The notes below the pieces were generated by a model that did no database searches, was not told where the DNA came from, and saw nothing but the letters and a program-made list of their open reading frames with translations. Positions 61,426 to 64,000 of a DNA stretch of 64,000 nucleotides are shown here, one piece after another. The stretch covers positions 1 to 64,000 of the forward strand of contig NZ_AXBB01000004.1 in assembly GCF_000473105.1 (NCBI RefSeq), read 5' to 3'. A program made the position numbers and the translations under genes. Each line of letters starts with the position of its first letter. Position 1 is the stretch's first letter. The stretch is from Phaeobacter inhibens DSM 16374 (GTDB lineage: Bacteria > Pseudomonadota > Alphaproteobacteria > Rhodobacterales > Rhodobacteraceae).

Positions 61426-62487
61426 ATGACCACGCCCCAAAGCTATGAAGCGGCGGCCAGCGGCAGCCCCGAGGCCGTTGCGGATTTCGACCAGGGAGAG
61501 ACCTCCTTTATCAGTCGCTTTCAACATATGCTGCATGTGACCCCGTCGCTGGTGCCGCTGATCGTGCTGGTGCTGTCGGTGATCGTGTTTGGGCTGCTGC
61601 TGGGCAGCAAGTTTTTTTCCCCCTTTGCGCTGACGCTGATCCTGCAACAGGTGGGCATTGTCGGCATTGTGGCCTGCGCGCAGTCGTTGGTTATCCTGAC
61701 CGCAGGCATCGACCTGTCGGTAGGGGCTATCATGGTGCTCAGCTCGGTGGTGATGGGGCAATTCACCTTTCGCTATGGGTTGCCACCCGAGGTGGCGGTG
61801 GCCTGTGGGTTGATCTGCGGCACCATCTGCGGCTTTATCAATGGCTGGCTGGTGGCGCGGATGAAACTGCCGCCCTTTATCGTGACGCTGGGCATGTGGC
61901 AGATCGTGCTGGCGAGCAACTTCTTGTATTCGGCCAATGAAACCATCCGCAGCCAGACCATCGCTGCCGAGGCGCCGCTGCTGCAGCTGTTTGGCGAGAA
62001 AATCAAGATTGGCGGCGCGGTCTTCACCTACGGCGTGATCTTCATGGTCATACTGGTGGTTCTGCTGGCCTATGTGCTGCGCCACACAGCCTGGGGGCGC
62101 CATGTCTATGCGGTCGGCGACGATCCGGAGGCGGCAGAGCTGTCGGGGGTGAAGGTCACGCGGGTGCTGATCTCGGTCTATATGCTGTCGGGGCTGATCT
62201 GTGCCTTTGCCGGCTGGGCGATGATCGGGCGCATCGGGTCAGTCTCGCCCACCTCAGGACAGCTCGCCAATATTGAGAGCATCACGGCGGTGGTGATTGG
62301 CGGGATTTCACTGTTTGGCGGGCGCGGGTCGATCCTGGGCACATTTTTTGGCGCGCTGATCGTTGGGGTCTTTACCCTTGGCCTGCGCCTTCTGGGGGCG
62401 GATGCACAGTGGACCTACCTGCTGATTGGCCTGCTTATCATTGCGGCGGTGGCCGTGGATCAATGGATCAGAAAGGTGTCTGTCTGA
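61426..62487 (+). CDS. frcC: Sugar ABC transporter permease (FrcC-like)
   Basis: This 353-residue BPD_transp_2 permease has VGIVGIVACAQSLVILTAGIDLSVGAIMVLSSVVMGQF (conserved first-half motif) and the later GDDPEAAELSGVKVTRVLISVYMLSGLICAFAGWAMIGR coupling loop. SITAVVIGGISLFGGRGSILGTFFGALIVG follows. It starts after GGAGAGAG, 190 bp after the binding-protein gene, and shares a base with the ATPase start. Confidence 0.93.
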   Translation: MTTPQSYEAAASGSPEAVADFDQGETSFISRFQHMLHVTPSLVPLIVLVLSVIVFGLLLGSKFFSPFALTLILQQVGIVGIVACAQSLVILTAGIDLSVGAIMVLSSVVMGQFTFRYGLPPEVAVACGLICGTICGFINGWLVARMKLPPFIVTLGMWQIVLASNFLYSANETIRSQTIAAEAPLLQLFGEKIKIGGAVFTYGVIFMVILVVLLAYVLRHTAWGRHVYAVGDDPEAAELSGVKVTRVLISVYMLSGLICAFAGWAMIGRIGSVSPTSGQLANIESITAVVIGGISLFGGRGSILGTFFGALIVGVFTLGLRLLGADAQWTYLLIGLLIIAAVAVDQWIRKVSV

Positions 62488-63263
62488 TGGAACCTATTTT
62501 GAAAGCTCGCGGTCTGGTGAAGCGCTACGGACGTGTGACCGCGCTGGATCATTGCGATTTTGATCTGATGCCGGGAGAGATCCTGGCGGTGATCGGCGAC
62601 AATGGGGCGGGGAAATCCTCGCTGATCAAGGCGGTGTCCGGCGCGGTGGTTCCAGATGCCGGAGAGGTCTGGCTGGAGGGGCGTCGTGTACAGTTTCACA
62701 CGCCGATTGATGCGCGCAAAGAGGGGATCGAGACGGTTTATCAGACGCTTGCGATGTCACCTGCGCTGTCAATTGCTGACAATATGTTCATGGGGCGCGA
62801 GCTGCGTAAACCCGGCTGGCGGGGGTCCGTGCTGCGGCAGCTGGATCGCGCACGCATGGAGCAGATCGCCCGTGACAAGCTGAACGAGCTGGGCTTGGCG
62901 ACAATCCAGAACATCAATCAGGCGGTGGAAACCCTGTCGGGTGGTCAGCGTCAGGGCGTGGCTGTGGCGCGGGCGGCGGCCTTTGGCTCCAAGGTAATCA
63001 TTCTGGACGAGCCGACGGCGGCGCTGGGCGTCAAGGAGAGCCGTCGGGTGCTGGAGCTGATTCAGGATGTGAAATCGCGCGGTATTCCGATCATCCTGAT
63101 CAGTCACAATATGCCCCATGTGTTTGAGGTCGCGGATCGCATCCATGTGCATCGGCTGGGCAAGCGGCTGTGTGTGATTGATCCCAAACAGCACAGCATG
63201 TCGGATGCCGTCGGCTATATGACCGGCGCGCAGGTACCCTCCGAGGATCTGACCGCAGCATGA
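62487..63263 (+). CDS. frcA: Sugar ABC transporter ATP-binding protein (FrcA-like)
   Basis: This 258-residue ATPase has Walker A GDNGAGKSS (37-45), signature LSGGQRQGVAVARA, Walker B VIILDEPTAALG and H-loop ISHNMPHVF. Unlike RbsA or XylG it has a single nucleotide-binding domain, as FrcA does. Start ATG (MEPILKARGLVKRYG) shares one base with the permease stop. It overlaps the frcK start by four bases. Confidence 0.93.
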   Translation: MEPILKARGLVKRYGRVTALDHCDFDLMPGEILAVIGDNGAGKSSLIKAVSGAVVPDAGEVWLEGRRVQFHTPIDARKEGIETVYQTLAMSPALSIADNMFMGRELRKPGWRGSVLRQLDRARMEQIARDKLNELGLATIQNINQAVETLSGGQRQGVAVARAAAFGSKVIILDEPTAALGVKESRRVLELIQDVKSRGIPIILISHNMPHVFEVADRIHVHRLGKRLCVIDPKQHSMSDAVGYMTGAQVPSEDLTAA

Positions 63264-63904
63264 CACGAGAGGTGACATCACTGGCGGATCTGGTGGCGCA
63301 GGTGCAGGCGTTGCCGGTGGCCGAGGGGCGCGCGCGGCGTCTGGTGGCGCTTGCAGGCGCGCCGGGCAGTGGCAAATCCACCCTGGCAGAGCTGCTGGTG
63401 CAGGGGCTCTGTGCCAATGGCACAGGGGCTGCGGTGGTGCCGATGGACGGCTTCCATCTGGACAATCGGTTGCTGTCGGAGATGGACCTGCGTGATAGGA
63501 AAGGCGCGCCGGAGAGCTTTGATCAGGCCGGGTTTCAGCGGTTGATTGCGGCCATGGCGGTAGAAGAAGAGGTGATCTACCCCGAATTCGACCGCGCGCG
63601 GGACATTGCCATCGCGGGTGCGGCGCGGGTCGATGCTGGTGTTGAGGTCGCCGTGGTTGAGGGCAATTATCTGATGTTTGACGCGCCGGGATGGCGCGAT
63701 CTGGCGGCGCTTTGGGATCTGTCGGTGCGGATCCATGTCCCGCGCGACCTATTGCGGAAGCGACTTGTGGCGCGCTGGCAGGTCTATGGTTTGAGCGATG
63801 CCGAGGCAGAGGCACGGGCGGAGGGCAATGACATGGCCAACGCGGATCGTGTGGCCGCTGCGGCCCTGCCTGCGGATGTGATCTGGAAAGGTGAGACAGA
63901 ATGA
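63260..63904 (+). CDS. frcK: P-loop kinase-like protein FrcK
   Basis: This 214-residue P-loop protein has Walker A GAPGSGKST (33-41) and the uridine-kinase/pantothenate-kinase-like segments VVPMDGFHLDNRLLSEMDLRDRKGAPESFD, VIYPEFDRARDIA and VEGNYLMFDAPGWRDL. It matches FrcK, the putative kinase encoded after frcBCA in rhizobia; its substrate is not established. ATGA overlaps on both sides tie it to frcA and the sugar kinase gene. Confidence 0.9.
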   Translation: MTREVTSLADLVAQVQALPVAEGRARRLVALAGAPGSGKSTLAELLVQGLCANGTGAAVVPMDGFHLDNRLLSEMDLRDRKGAPESFDQAGFQRLIAAMAVEEEVIYPEFDRARDIAIAGAARVDAGVEVAVVEGNYLMFDAPGWRDLAALWDLSVRIHVPRDLLRKRLVARWQVYGLSDAEAEARAEGNDMANADRVAAAALPADVIWKGETE

Positions 63905-64000
63905 TCCTGTGTTGTGGAGAGGCGCTGATCGACATGATCCCGGCGCCGGTTGCCGGGGCTGTGCCGGTGGTGGATGGCGCGGATGCGCAGACCGGGTTTG
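63901..64000 (+). CDS. PfkB-family sugar kinase (fructokinase-like), cut by window edge
   Basis: The first 33 codons read MILCCGEALIDMIPAPVAGA and then PVVDGADAQTGF. The GEALIDM start is characteristic of fructokinase and other ribokinase-family sugar kinases. The start overlaps the frcK stop (ATGA), so it belongs to the frc operon and probably phosphorylates the imported sugar. The remainder lies outside the window. Confidence 0.85.
   Translation, partial: MILCCGEALIDMIPAPVAGAVPVVDGADAQTGF

Overview
The window is a high-GC, densely coded bacterial chromosome segment carrying about 55 genes. The gene content fits an alphaproteobacterium of the Rhodobacterales (Roseobacter group). This is inferred from a monomeric NADP isocitrate dehydrogenase, an xdhABC operon, an frc-type sugar operon with frcK and a ROK regulator, a betaine-catabolism type FAD/GcvT dehydrogenase, and many ABC importers for small organic solutes. 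Apart from one AT-rich gene it looks like ordinary accessory-metabolic chromosome. No transposase, integrase, CRISPR array, rRNA or intact tRNA was seen.

Layout. 1-230: a 3' half of an initiator tRNA, possibly an attachment-site scar. 0.2-2.4 kb: a LysR regulator divergent from a GST / NTF2-like / 4-OT tautomerase operon. 2.5-4.1 kb: an MDR oxidoreductase divergent from a TetR regulator. 4.2-8.0 kb: a hybrid sensor kinase with two periplasmic solute-binding domains, divergent from a receiver-only protein. 8.1-15.9 kb: a peptide-transport region (M24 peptidase, binding protein, XRE-cupin regulator, divergent dpp-type permeases and ATPases, GAF protein). 16.0-19.3 kb: hemerythrin, a LysE exporter, and an overlapping amidoligase / glutamine-amidotransferase pair. 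19.4-21.6 kb: icd. 21.9-25.4 kb: a Tau/Ssu/NMT1-type ABC importer with a GntR regulator. 25.6-29.3 kb: an SbcD/SbcC-like nuclease pair. 29.3-34.7 kb: an SH3 protein, a 2-hydroxyacid dehydrogenase, gamma-glutamyltransferase and an FAD-linked 2-hydroxyacid dehydrogenase. 35.3-37.8 kb: a dimethylglycine/sarcosine dehydrogenase-like enzyme. 38.0-39.7 kb: diaminopropionate ammonia-lyase divergent from an Lrp regulator. 39.8-43.3 kb: methyltransferase, amino-acid oxidase and aldo/keto reductase genes, then a CDP-alcohol phosphatidyltransferase. 43.4-53.3 kb: xanthine dehydrogenase plus a BMP-family nucleoside-type ABC importer, all on one strand. 53.7-57.2 kb: dnaE. 57.3-58.3 kb: an AT-rich cytosolic 5'-nucleotidase. 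58.3-64.0 kb: a GNAT acetyltransferase and the frcR / frcBCAK / sugar kinase locus, cut by the window edge.

Most of the segment supports scavenging: peptides, an unknown TauABC-type solute, methylated glycines, purines and sugars are each imported and opened by adjacent enzymes. Local regulators usually sit divergently, and five of these intergenic regions contain inverted or direct repeats that could be operators. The most unusual signals are a 23-bp dispersed repeat found downstream of stop codons and also in frame inside xdhA, the amidoligase/amidotransferase pair beside an amino-acid exporter, the AT-rich 5'-nucleotidase, and an SbcC-like ATPase whose coiled coil lacks a zinc hook.
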